Origin: Fidelibacterota bacterium
GTDB lineage: Bacteria > Pseudomonadota > Alphaproteobacteria > Rhodospirillales > Rhodospirillaceae
Assembly (NCBI GenBank): GCA_947476065.1
Contig: CANJPG010000011.1
Location: 1 to 60,766 of the forward strand
Reading direction: 5' to 3'
Length of the DNA stretch: 60,766 nucleotides
In this document: positions 34,767 to 42,422 of the stretch, piece by piece
Layout: the number at the start of each line of letters is the position of its first letter
Position numbering within the stretch: the stretch's first letter is position 1
Program-made: the position numbers and the translations under genes
Notes under the pieces: model-generated
Seen by the model: only the letters and a program-made list of their open reading frames with translations
Database searches by the model: none
What the model was told of the DNA's origin: nothing

Positions 34767-36083
34767 ATGACTTGGGTAAGGGCAGGCAATAGCGCGGGAT
34801 TATGGCATTTTCCGGCCTCGTCCCGCGGCCTTTTTTCGCTCTGTGGAGCCCTTGTAATGAGTGCTTTTTTGGCCGGCTGCGGGGATTTGCCGCCGGTCCG
34901 CCTGCAGTTGGGGGCAGGCGACCGCCCCGCGCAATATACCCAGGCCGGATTGATCGCGGCTGACGAACCCGAGGCGGTTTTAGCTGCGCGTGATGTCCTG
35001 ATGGCCGGCGGCAGCGCAGCCGACGCGGCGGCGGCGCTCGGGCTCGTGCTGACGGTTACATTGCCGTCGCGGGCCGGGCTTGGCGGCGGCGGCGCCTGTG
35101 TGCATTTTGACGCGCGCGCCGCTAAGGCCGAGGTGCTGGACTTCATGGCGCCCGCTGCGGCCGACGACGTCGGCGCGCGTTTTCTGGCTGCTGTGCCGGC
35201 GGCCTCGCGCGGGCTGTTCGCCTTGCACGCCAGATACGGCGTTATGCCCTGGCCACAGGTGGTGGCACCGGCCGAAAACCTTGCCCGCTTCGGTCATCGC
35301 GTGTCGCGGGCCTTCGCGCTCGACTTGAAAGAATACAGCGGGGCTCTCGTAAACGACCGCACGGCGTTAGCGGCCTTCATGACGCCGCGCCGCCAGATGC
35401 TGCAAGCCGGCGACGTCCTGCGCCAAGTCGATCTGGCGACGATGCTCGGGCGTCTGCGCGCGCGCGGTCCCGGCGATTTCTATGCCGGAACATTGGCGCG
35501 CGATGTCGAGGATGCGATCGCGGTTTCCGGAGGCGCTGTGACGGCCGCGGACTTGCGCGCCTTCGTGCCGCAGTGGCGGGCGGCCATTGGCGTAGATGAG
35601 GGGTCGGCGCGATTGTTCACACCGTCACGAAGCATCACGGGCGGCGACTTCGGCGCGGGGGAAATCAAACCGGGCGCCGCTGAAAAAGCGCCGGGCGCCA
35701 CCGGTTTTGTTGTCGCGGACTCGCACGGCAATGCGGTCGCCTGCGTGCTGACCATGAGGCAGATCTTTGGGCTGGGGATTATGCCGATGGGATCGGGCTT
35801 TCTGCTGGCCCCGGGGCCCCAGGTCGCGCCGCAGCACATTGTGCCGGTGATCGGTATCAGCCCGACCGACCACCATATGATCTATGCCGCGGCCGTCGGC
35901 GGGCCCAATGCGCTGGCGCAGGCGGCCATCGCCGTGCGCACCAAACAGGCGCCAGCGGATGGTGCGGGGCTGGTAAATATGCTGGTCTGCGGCGGCGGCG
36001 AAAATGCTACATCTTCGCGCTGCCAGGCGGTCAACGATCCGCGCGGCGCCGGATACGCCCTCATGCTCGCGCCGAAGGAATAG
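34767..36083 (+). CDS. Gamma-glutamyltranspeptidase-like lipoprotein, probably inactive
   Basis: 438 residues from the ATG at 34767. A lipobox (SAFLAGC, about residue 38) marks it as a lipoprotein. GGT homology is clear in GGSAADAAAALGLVL and AGLGGGGACVHF, and in the FVVADSHGNAVA block of the small subunit. The catalytic Thr (T391 in E. coli GGT, the first residue of TTH) aligns with Ala in GATGF. The substrate-binding Arg of the DFREMAP block is also missing (DFMAPA). The segment between the two halves is about 100 residues shorter than usual. It is likely a non-enzymatic relative. It overlaps no gene but is divergent from the M48 protease. Confidence 0.75.
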   Translation: MTWVRAGNSAGLWHFPASSRGLFSLCGALVMSAFLAGCGDLPPVRLQLGAGDRPAQYTQAGLIAADEPEAVLAARDVLMAGGSAADAAAALGLVLTVTLPSRAGLGGGGACVHFDARAAKAEVLDFMAPAAADDVGARFLAAVPAASRGLFALHARYGVMPWPQVVAPAENLARFGHRVSRAFALDLKEYSGALVNDRTALAAFMTPRRQMLQAGDVLRQVDLATMLGRLRARGPGDFYAGTLARDVEDAIAVSGGAVTAADLRAFVPQWRAAIGVDEGSARLFTPSRSITGGDFGAGEIKPGAAEKAPGATGFVVADSHGNAVACVLTMRQIFGLGIMPMGSGFLLAPGPQVAPQHIVPVIGISPTDHHMIYAAAVGGPNALAQAAIAVRTKQAPADGAGLVNMLVCGGGENATSSRCQAVNDPRGAGYALMLAPKE

Positions 36084-36085
36084 GT

Positions 36086-37249
36086 ATGGCGATCAAGATT
36101 GCACAGCGTGCGCTAGTTCCGCCGTTCATCGTCATGGACGTGATGCGCGAGGCCGCGGCATTGGAAGCTGCAGGGCGGAGCATCATCCATCTCGAGGTAG
36201 GGCAGCCATCCACCGGCATTCCTCGCGCAGCGGCCGCACGCATCGGGCAAATTCTGGGCGGCGATACCTTGGGCTACACCCTGGCCAACGGGTTGCCGGC
36301 CCTGCGCGCACGCATCGCGCGTCATTACAAAGAAAGTGACGGCGTCGATGTGGCGCCGGAGCGGATTTTTGTGACCACGGGTTCGTCGGGCGGTTTTGTC
36401 TTGGCATTCCTCGCCGCCTTCGAAGCGGGTGATCGCGTGGCCCTGGCGGCTCCTGGATACCCCGCTTATCGCCATATTCTCACCAGCCTCGGCGTCGTGC
36501 CGGAGTTGATCGAAGTGAACGCGGATAGCCGGTATCAGCCGACGGTCGCGCACCTCAAGAAGATGACGCGCCTGCCGGAGGGGCTGATTGTCGGCAGTCC
36601 GGCCAACCCGACCGGCTCGGTGATCCCGCCCGAAGAATTCCGCGAGCTGGCCGCCTTTTGCGACACGAACGGCGTGCGGCTGATCTCGGACGAGATCTAT
36701 CACGGCATCACCTACGGCATGAAGGCGACCACCGCGGCCGGTCTGTCCGGCACGGCCATTATCGTCAACAGCTTTTCGAAATACTTCAGCATGACCGGCT
36801 GGCGGCTGGGCTGGCTGGTGGTGCCGCCCGACTTCGCGCGGCCGCTGGAGTGCCTGGCCCAGAACCTGTTCATCGCGCCGCCGGCGATCTCGCAGCATGG
36901 CGGCATCGCGGTATTCGACTGTCTGGATGAACTGGAAGCCAACGTCGCGCGCTACGCCCGCAACCGCGAAATTCTGCTCAGGCGTTTGCCCGAGATCGGT
37001 TTCGAAAAGTTCGCGCCGGCTGACGGGGCATTTTATATCTACGCCGATATTTCGAATTTCGGCGAAGATGCGGCCGTCTTGTGTTCACGCATGCTGAATG
37101 AAGCCGGCGTGGCGACCACGCCCGGGATCGACTTTGATCCCTTCAAGGGTCACCGGTTCGTGCGCTTCTCCTTCGCCGGCTCTGAAGCCGATATGGAGGA
37201 AGCCTGCGCGCGCCTGTTGGCGTGGCGCGCGCAGAAAACCCGGGCGTAA
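36086..37249 (+). CDS. PLP-dependent class I/II aminotransferase
   Basis: 387 residues. HLEVGQPSTGIP, GYTLANGLPALRARIA, GSSGGFVLAFLAAF, SPANPTGSVIP, SDEIYHGITYG, the PLP Lys in NSFSKYFSMTGWRLGW, and the C-terminal Arg in HRFVRFSFA are all present. The substrate is not determined; the sequence fits the aspartate/alanine-type subgroup. Its ATG comes 2 nt after the GGT-like stop with AAGGAATAGG overlapping the stop, so it is coupled to that gene. Confidence 0.9.
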   Translation: MAIKIAQRALVPPFIVMDVMREAAALEAAGRSIIHLEVGQPSTGIPRAAAARIGQILGGDTLGYTLANGLPALRARIARHYKESDGVDVAPERIFVTTGSSGGFVLAFLAAFEAGDRVALAAPGYPAYRHILTSLGVVPELIEVNADSRYQPTVAHLKKMTRLPEGLIVGSPANPTGSVIPPEEFRELAAFCDTNGVRLISDEIYHGITYGMKATTAAGLSGTAIIVNSFSKYFSMTGWRLGWLVVPPDFARPLECLAQNLFIAPPAISQHGGIAVFDCLDELEANVARYARNREILLRRLPEIGFEKFAPADGAFYIYADISNFGEDAAVLCSRMLNEAGVATTPGIDFDPFKGHRFVRFSFAGSEADMEEACARLLAWRAQKTRA

Positions 37250-37251
37250 AC

Positions 37252-40200
37252 CTATTCGTCTTTGTTCCACCAGCCGCGGCGCGCCGGCTGCGAGGGGTCA
37301 GGCTCTGAACTCACGGTCGGCGGCGGTGCGATGACCGGCGCCGGCGACGGCGCAGGGGCCGGAGTGGGTGCGGGCTGAGGCGCGGGTGTTACGGCTTCGG
37401 GCGCCGGTGATGATGCCTCACCTTCGCCCTCGCCGCGACGCCAGGACTTAGCCCCTTCTTTCAAAGCACGGAAGAAACGCGACGGACGGCTTTCGCCGGC
37501 TGCGGCATCCTCAGCGCCTGAAGATTCGGAGGCAGATTCTTGCGATACGGCGGCGACGTAAGCCGGCGGTTCGTTTTCGGAACGACTGTTCTGCTCTTCA
37601 TTGCCGGATGGCGCGTCATCCTGACCCCATGACTGTTGCGATGACACAGCGCCATTTTCACCGCCGGGTGTGCTGCCCGGCTCGCCGCCACGGCGACGAC
37701 GACGTCCACCGCGTCGGCCACGCCGGCGTCCGCGGCGCGCCGGATCGTCGCGGCCCACGCCGTCTTCACCGCCGCCTGCCGATTGACCGGCCTGACCTGG
37801 CTCGTCGTCCTGGCTGCCTTCGCCGATAGCAGGCTCCTGCCATTGTGCGGGCTGGCCTTCGGCACTTTCCGCTGCGTTTGAAAATTCAGGGTTGGCGACG
37901 AGATTTTGCGCGCTGTCGCCCGGACGGGGTTCGCCGCCGCGCCGACGCCGACGGCGCCTGCGCTTGCGGCCACCGGCTTCCTCGCGCGCGCCTTCGCGGC
38001 CCGCGTCACGGCCACCTTCGCGGCCGCCGTCGCGACCACCTTCACGTCCGCCTTCGCGGCCGGCGTCACGCCCACCCTCACGACCTTCACGGTCGCGGCG
38101 GTGATTGTTGCGCGGCTCCTGCGGACGGCTCTCCTCGACCTCGTCCTCTGACTCTTCTTCTTCTTCCTCAACCTCGGCTTCGACCGCGCGTTCTATCTCG
38201 CGCGGCTGTTCGCGGAGCACTTCGGCGTCCTCTAGGGGACTGCGCAGTGCTTTGACGCGATCGAGGCGGTAGCCCGGCGGCACCAGCGTGGCGTCGCCCA
38301 GGACAAAAATTCTAATGCGGTAACGCGCCTCGATGCTGGCCAGGGAGTCGCGCTTATAGTTCAGCAGATAAAGCGCCACGTCGGGATGCACTGTGATCGT
38401 CACTTCACTCGAGCGCTGGCGTCCGCCTTCTTCTTCCAGCATGCGCAGCGCGTAAACCGCGGCGGATTCCGTCGAACGCACCATGCCGCTGCCGGCGCAG
38501 TGTGCGCAGGGGCGGTAATTGGCCTCGATCAGGCTGGGGCGCAGGCGTTGGCGCGACAGCTCAAGCAGGCCGAAGTGGCTGATGCGCCCGACTTGGATGC
38601 GGGCGCGGTCGGCCTTTAATGCTTCTTTGAGGCGTCTCTCAACCGCATGGTTATTGCGGTTGTCTTCCATATCGATGAAGTCGATGACGATCAAGCCGGC
38701 CAGGTCACGCAGGCGCAGCTGGCGCGCGATTTCATCGGCGGCCTCTGTATTCGTCTTGTAGGCGGTCTCCTCGATATGCCGCTCCTTTGTGGCGCGGCCC
38801 GAGTTGACGTCGATGGCCACCAGCGCTTCGGTCTGTGCGAATACGATCGAGCCGCCCGAGCGCAGCTGCGCGGTCGGGCTGTTGATGGCTTCCATCTGGC
38901 TTTCCACCTGGTAGCGGTGGAACAGCGGGATGATGTCGTCCTTGTAGCGCTGGACCTTCTTGGCGTGGCTGGGCGTCAGCATGCGCATGAAGTCTTTGCC
39001 GACCTTGTAGCCCTCTTCGCCTTCGACCCAGACTTCTTCGATGTCGCGCGAATAGATGTCGCGGATGGCGCGCTTGATCAGGCTGGCTTCTTCGTGGATG
39101 AGGGCCGGCGCGCGGCTGGTCATGGTGACTTCGCGGACGCTGTTCCAGGTGCGCTGAAGGTATTCGTAGTCGCGCTTGATCTCGGTCTTATTGCGCTCGG
39201 CGCCGGCGGTGCGCAGGATTACCGCCATGTTCTTGGGCAGCTCGAGGTCGCCCAAAATGGCCTTCAGACGGCGACGGTCTTGGGCGCTGGTGATCTTGCG
39301 CGAGACGCCGCCGCCACGCGGGCTATTGGGCATCAGCACGCAATAGCGTCCGGCGAGGGAGAGGAATGTGGTCAGAGCCGCACCCTTGTTGCCGCGCTCT
39401 TCTTTGACCACCTGGATCAGCATGATCTGGCGGCGCTTGATGACTTCCTGGATCTTGTAATGGCGCGAGGCCACGAACCGGCGGCGCTGCTTTTCTTCGG
39501 CAGCTTCTTCCTCTTCGTCGCCACCAACGGTTTCTACGCCGGGCTTGTCGGACGTGATCTGTGTGTCACTCCGGCCCTGTTCGCCCGACGCATTGTCGCC
39601 GGCTTGCGGCGCATCGCCGTTGCCGGCGGCTTCCGATGCCGAAAGGCCCTCGATGCCAGCTTGCGTTTGCTCGGTCCCTTCGCCGGGGTCGTGCTGCTCA
39701 GGCGGCTGCGGCTCGTTCTCGCCGTGCTCTTCGTGGTCGTCGGCATCGTCATCCGTTGTCGTCGTGGAGGTGATGGCCGGCGGAATGAAGGCGAGGGGAA
39801 TGGCGTCGCCGTGATCATGGTCGTGACCATGATCATGCCCATGGTCGTGATGCTCGTGATCATGGTCATGGTCGGGCTGCTCGGGTTGGGCGCCGGCGCC
39901 TGGCTCATTGCCATGGTCGTGCGCGTGATCATGCTCATGATCGTGATCATCGTGAGAATGATCCTCGCCCTGACCTTCAGCCGGCGTGCCGCCCTGTTCG
40001 CGCTGCGCCTGACGGCGCGCATCCCGCTGGGCTTGGCGGCGCTCTTCTTCCTCCTCATGGCGCTGAACTTCAGCCATGAGACGTTCGCGGTCGGCGACCG
40101 GAATTTGATAGTAGTCGGGATGGATTTCGCTGAAGGCCAAGAACCCGTGACGGTTCCCGCCGTAATCGACAAAGGCTGCTTGAAGAGAAGGCTCCACCCT

Positions 40201-40344
40201 GACCACTTTGGCCAGGTAGATGTTGCCTTTGATTTGCTTCTTGGTAGAGGTCTCTACATCAAATTCTTCAAGCCGGGTTCCGTCCAGAACCACCACCCGC
40301 GTCTCCTCCGGGTGCGTGGCCTCGATAAGCATTCTTTTGACCAT
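37252..40344 (-). CDS. rne: Ribonuclease E/G with His-rich S1 insert
   Basis: 1030 residues. The S1 domain begins at RVVVLDG-EEFDVE and is split by an insert (about 82-288). RNase H-like/DNase I-like parts follow with catalytic AVDINSGRATK-like AIDVNSGRATK and IVIDFIDMEDNRN. The Zn-link is CAHCAGSG. Residues about 700-1030 are a disordered scaffold with Glu/Arg repeats, two Arg-rich patches and a Pro/Ala tail ending WWNKDE. It is the main mRNA- and rRNA-processing endonuclease and degradosome hub. The insert holds 19 His in residues 129-178. Start has GGAG about 10 nt upstream. Confidence 0.93.
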   Translation of the reverse strand: MVKRMLIEATHPEETRVVVLDGTRLEEFDVETSTKKQIKGNIYLAKVVRVEPSLQAAFVDYGGNRHGFLAFSEIHPDYYQIPVADRERLMAEVQRHEEEEERRQAQRDARRQAQREQGGTPAEGQGEDHSHDDHDHEHDHAHDHGNEPGAGAQPEQPDHDHDHEHHDHGHDHGHDHDHGDAIPLAFIPPAITSTTTTDDDADDHEEHGENEPQPPEQHDPGEGTEQTQAGIEGLSASEAAGNGDAPQAGDNASGEQGRSDTQITSDKPGVETVGGDEEEEAAEEKQRRRFVASRHYKIQEVIKRRQIMLIQVVKEERGNKGAALTTFLSLAGRYCVLMPNSPRGGGVSRKITSAQDRRRLKAILGDLELPKNMAVILRTAGAERNKTEIKRDYEYLQRTWNSVREVTMTSRAPALIHEEASLIKRAIRDIYSRDIEEVWVEGEEGYKVGKDFMRMLTPSHAKKVQRYKDDIIPLFHRYQVESQMEAINSPTAQLRSGGSIVFAQTEALVAIDVNSGRATKERHIEETAYKTNTEAADEIARQLRLRDLAGLIVIDFIDMEDNRNNHAVERRLKEALKADRARIQVGRISHFGLLELSRQRLRPSLIEANYRPCAHCAGSGMVRSTESAAVYALRMLEEEGGRQRSSEVTITVHPDVALYLLNYKRDSLASIEARYRIRIFVLGDATLVPPGYRLDRVKALRSPLEDAEVLREQPREIERAVEAEVEEEEEESEDEVEESRPQEPRNNHRRDREGREGGRDAGREGGREGGRDGGREGGRDAGREGAREEAGGRKRRRRRRRRGGEPRPGDSAQNLVANPEFSNAAESAEGQPAQWQEPAIGEGSQDDEPGQAGQSAGGGEDGVGRDDPARRGRRRGRRGGRRRRRGGEPGSTPGGENGAVSSQQSWGQDDAPSGNEEQNSRSENEPPAYVAAVSQESASESSGAEDAAAGESRPSRFFRALKEGAKSWRRGEGEGEASSPAPEAVTPAPQPAPTPAPAPSPAPVIAPPPTVSSEPDPSQPARRGWWNKDE
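37955..38100 (-). repeat. Coding tandem repeats in the RNase E scaffold
   Basis: A run of near-identical 12-nt units encodes GGRE/GGRD/AGRE tetrapeptides about ten times in the C-terminal disordered part of RNase E. The units differ at third positions and between Glu and Asp, so they are old enough to have drifted. Arg-Gly-rich segments bind RNA in other RNase E proteins. Confidence 0.75.
39805..39963 (-). repeat. His/Asp-rich coding tract inside the RNase E S1 insert
   Basis: On the plus strand this shows as repeated CATG/GATCATGGTC-type units. It encodes HDHEHDHAHDHG and later HDHEHHDHGHDHGHDHDHG, residues 129-179 of RNase E, with 19 His. Such tracts bind Zn, Ni or Co in metal transporters and chaperones. 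Confidence 0.85.
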
Positions 40345-40937
40345 AGTAGCGTGTACTCCGTGACGCCGCGGTGCCCGCGCGGCCCAAGGTCAAAGGACCC
40401 AAGAGCGCGCGTCCGCAGCGGGTTTGTGTAATTGGTGAGTGGGCGCGGGAAAGCATCCAGCGCATTGAGTTCAAGGGGCTGCCGCAGAAGTCAGCCGTAT
40501 GGAACGCCGTCTGGTGACGGGCATTCGCGGTCGGCGAGCGGCGGTTCAACATAGATCTCGGCACACGAGCCCCCGGGCTGCGTTGCTGGGGCCGGCCAGA
40601 ACCTGAGAAGGTTCGGCCATTCCCGTTTAAAAACGGGTCTCTTCCAGACCAAAAGCCCTTAAAACTCAATGAGTCAGGCTCAGTTAAGTCGCGGGATGTG
40701 AGCCACCGGATGAGGAATGACCGTAGGGGTCAGACTGCACGTGCGGCGAACCTCGGCGTGTCGGAAGTAACCACGAATGCAGTAACCATAGACGGGTCTT
40801 AGGCAACGTGACAACGCTTAATTCCCCCCAAGCGCGAGCGCAAAATGAGGCTGGGCCGCGTAAGATTGTTGCCGCGACTCGGCAAAAAGTTGTATGTTGT
40901 GCAGACTCAATGGCTTAACGGGCGACTTGAAACTCCT
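40345..40937. other. 590-nt intergenic region between rne and amiC with three tandem hairpins
   Basis: No gene is supported. Three hairpins follow one another at 40594-40652: GGCC-A-GAACCT with loop GAGA (40594-40618), CCCGTT-TAAA-AACGGG (40622-40637), and GGTCT-CTTCC-AGACC (about 40636-40650). They could be part of the rne 5' UTR, a region where RNase E autoregulates in other bacteria, or an independent small RNA on either strand. A possible amiC promoter, TTGCCG-N18-TATGTT (40869-40898), lies at the right end. Confidence 0.5.
40869..40898 (+). promoter_or_regulatory. Possible amiC promoter
   Basis: TTGCCG (40869-40874) and TATGTT (40893-40898) are 18 bp apart and 40 nt upstream of the chosen amiC start. 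The -35 and -10 are each two bases from consensus, so this is tentative. Confidence 0.35.
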
Positions 40938-42275
40938 ATGTCAGATTCAGACAAGCCGCATTTTGCTCATATCACGCCGGATCTGGCGGCTGATATAAAT
41001 ATCAAGACATTGAAAAATATAAACAATATTTATATTCCGCGACGGCTCGTGCTGGCCGCGGGCGCGGCGACGGTGATGCTGCCGACGGCGGGATGGGCCG
41101 CGGCACGGGCGCTCAGCATTGCCTCCGCCATGCGGCTGCACGACCACGACACCCACACGCGTCTGGTGCTCGAGCTCTCAGAGCAAATCGACTTCAGCCT
41201 GTTTCGCCTGGCTGACCCCTATCGGGTGGTGATCGATCTGCCGGAATTGGATTGGGCCGTCGGCAACAGCACCCAGGCGGCCGTTGGCCTCATCAAATCG
41301 GTCCGTTTTGGGCCCTATCAGACCGGCAACGCCCGCATCGTCATCGCTTTGGGCGGGCCGGCCAATATCAAGAATGCCTTTGTTCTGCCGGCCACCGGGG
41401 GCACGCCTTTTCGCTTTGTGCTCGATCTTGAGCCGATGGATAAGGCCAAGTTCATGACCGTTGTCGGCCCGCAGTATCGCATTGGCCAGTTCGGCGGCGG
41501 ACAGACCACGGCGGCTGTCCAGCCACCGCCGACGGCAAAGGCGCTGCCGGCTGAGGTCAAAACGCCGGCGCCCAAGGATAAAAAGAAGATCGTCGCCATC
41601 GATCCCGGCCACGGCGGCGTCGATCCCGGCGCCATCGGGGTCAGCGGCATCTATGAAAAGATCATCACCTTGGCCGCAGCCCAGCAGCTGAAAGCACGTC
41701 TGGAAAGCACCGGCCACTACAAGGTCGTGCTCACCCGCGACCGTGATGTGTCCTTGGGCCTGAGCGAGCGCCGCGAGATTGCCCGCGCCGCCCAGGCCGA
41801 CATCTTCGTCTCGCTGCATGCGGATTCAATTGCCAATAAGTCCCTGCGCGGGCTGTCGGTTTACACGTTGTCGGAAAAGGCCTCTGACAAGGAAGCCGAA
41901 GCCCTGGCCGAACAGGAAAACAACGCCGACAGCATCATCGGTGTCGACCTGTCCCATGAAAGCCAGGAAGTGCGTCATATCCTGGTCGATCTGGCCCAGC
42001 GCGAAAGCATGAACCTGGCTACCAAGCTGGCGGCCAAGCTGATCGACGAGCTGCAGCGGGAGATCACTCTGTTGCGCAATAGCCACCGCTTCGCGCGCTT
42101 TGCCGTGCTTAAGTCGCCTGATATCCCGTCGGTTTTGATCGAAATGGGCTATCTGTCGAACCAGGAGGACGAGACCGCCCTCAAGAAAGAGGCCTACCGG
42201 GGCAAGCTGATGGCGGCCATCGTCAAGGGCCTGGACGCCCATCTGGGTCCGACACAAAGCGCCAGCCGCCTTTAA
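40938..42275 (+). CDS. amiC: N-acetylmuramoyl-L-alanine amidase (AmiC type), probable Tat substrate
   Basis: 445 residues from the ATG at 40938. A 35-residue N-region leads to a twin-arginine signal (PRRLVLAAGAATVMLP). The AMIN domain follows (TRLVLELSE, IDLPELDW). From about residue 217 is Amidase_3 with IDPGHGGVDPGA (Zn His), VSLHADS (second His), and IEMGYLSN with the catalytic Glu. It splits septal peptidoglycan. E. coli AmiC is also Tat-exported. The N-region contains an AT-rich hairpin (41016-41036) that stands out in this GC-rich gene. PBP1A is the next gene. Confidence 0.9.
   Translation: MSDSDKPHFAHITPDLAADINIKTLKNINNIYIPRRLVLAAGAATVMLPTAGWAAARALSIASAMRLHDHDTHTRLVLELSEQIDFSLFRLADPYRVVIDLPELDWAVGNSTQAAVGLIKSVRFGPYQTGNARIVIALGGPANIKNAFVLPATGGTPFRFVLDLEPMDKAKFMTVVGPQYRIGQFGGGQTTAAVQPPPTAKALPAEVKTPAPKDKKKIVAIDPGHGGVDPGAIGVSGIYEKIITLAAAQQLKARLESTGHYKVVLTRDRDVSLGLSERREIARAAQADIFVSLHADSIANKSLRGLSVYTLSEKASDKEAEALAEQENNADSIIGVDLSHESQEVRHILVDLAQRESMNLATKLAAKLIDELQREITLLRNSHRFARFAVLKSPDIPSVLIEMGYLSNQEDETALKKEAYRGKLMAAIVKGLDAHLGPTQSASRL
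41016..41036 (+). repeat. AT-rich hairpin in the amiC signal-peptide region
   Basis: AATATAAA (41016-41023) and TTTATATT (41029-41036) are perfect 8-bp arms with a 5-nt loop, just upstream of the twin-arginine codons. About 50 nt around it are AT-rich, unlike the rest of the gene. Confidence 0.6.
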
Positions 42276-42422
42276 AGGGCGGATTTTTGCCGTATTTCCG
42301 GAGTAATCAGCGCTGCTTGAACGTTAAGAATCTCCAGGCGGCTTGTGGCGGGCTATGCTAGAAGCCCCCAGCCGCAAGGGGGGCCGTGTTTGGCGGCAAA
42401 GTCGACGAAGGTTACGGGTTCA

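Noticed and set aside
37955-38100. CRISPR-like direct repeats
   Set aside because: The units are 12 nt with no spacers and are in frame with the Gly-Arg-rich scaffold of RNase E.
38647-40431. 594-codon open frame antisense to rne
   Set aside because: It is a mirror of the rne coding frame in high-GC DNA. Its protein is low-complexity hydrophobic sequence with no family resemblance, while the rne frame has full RNase E motifs.
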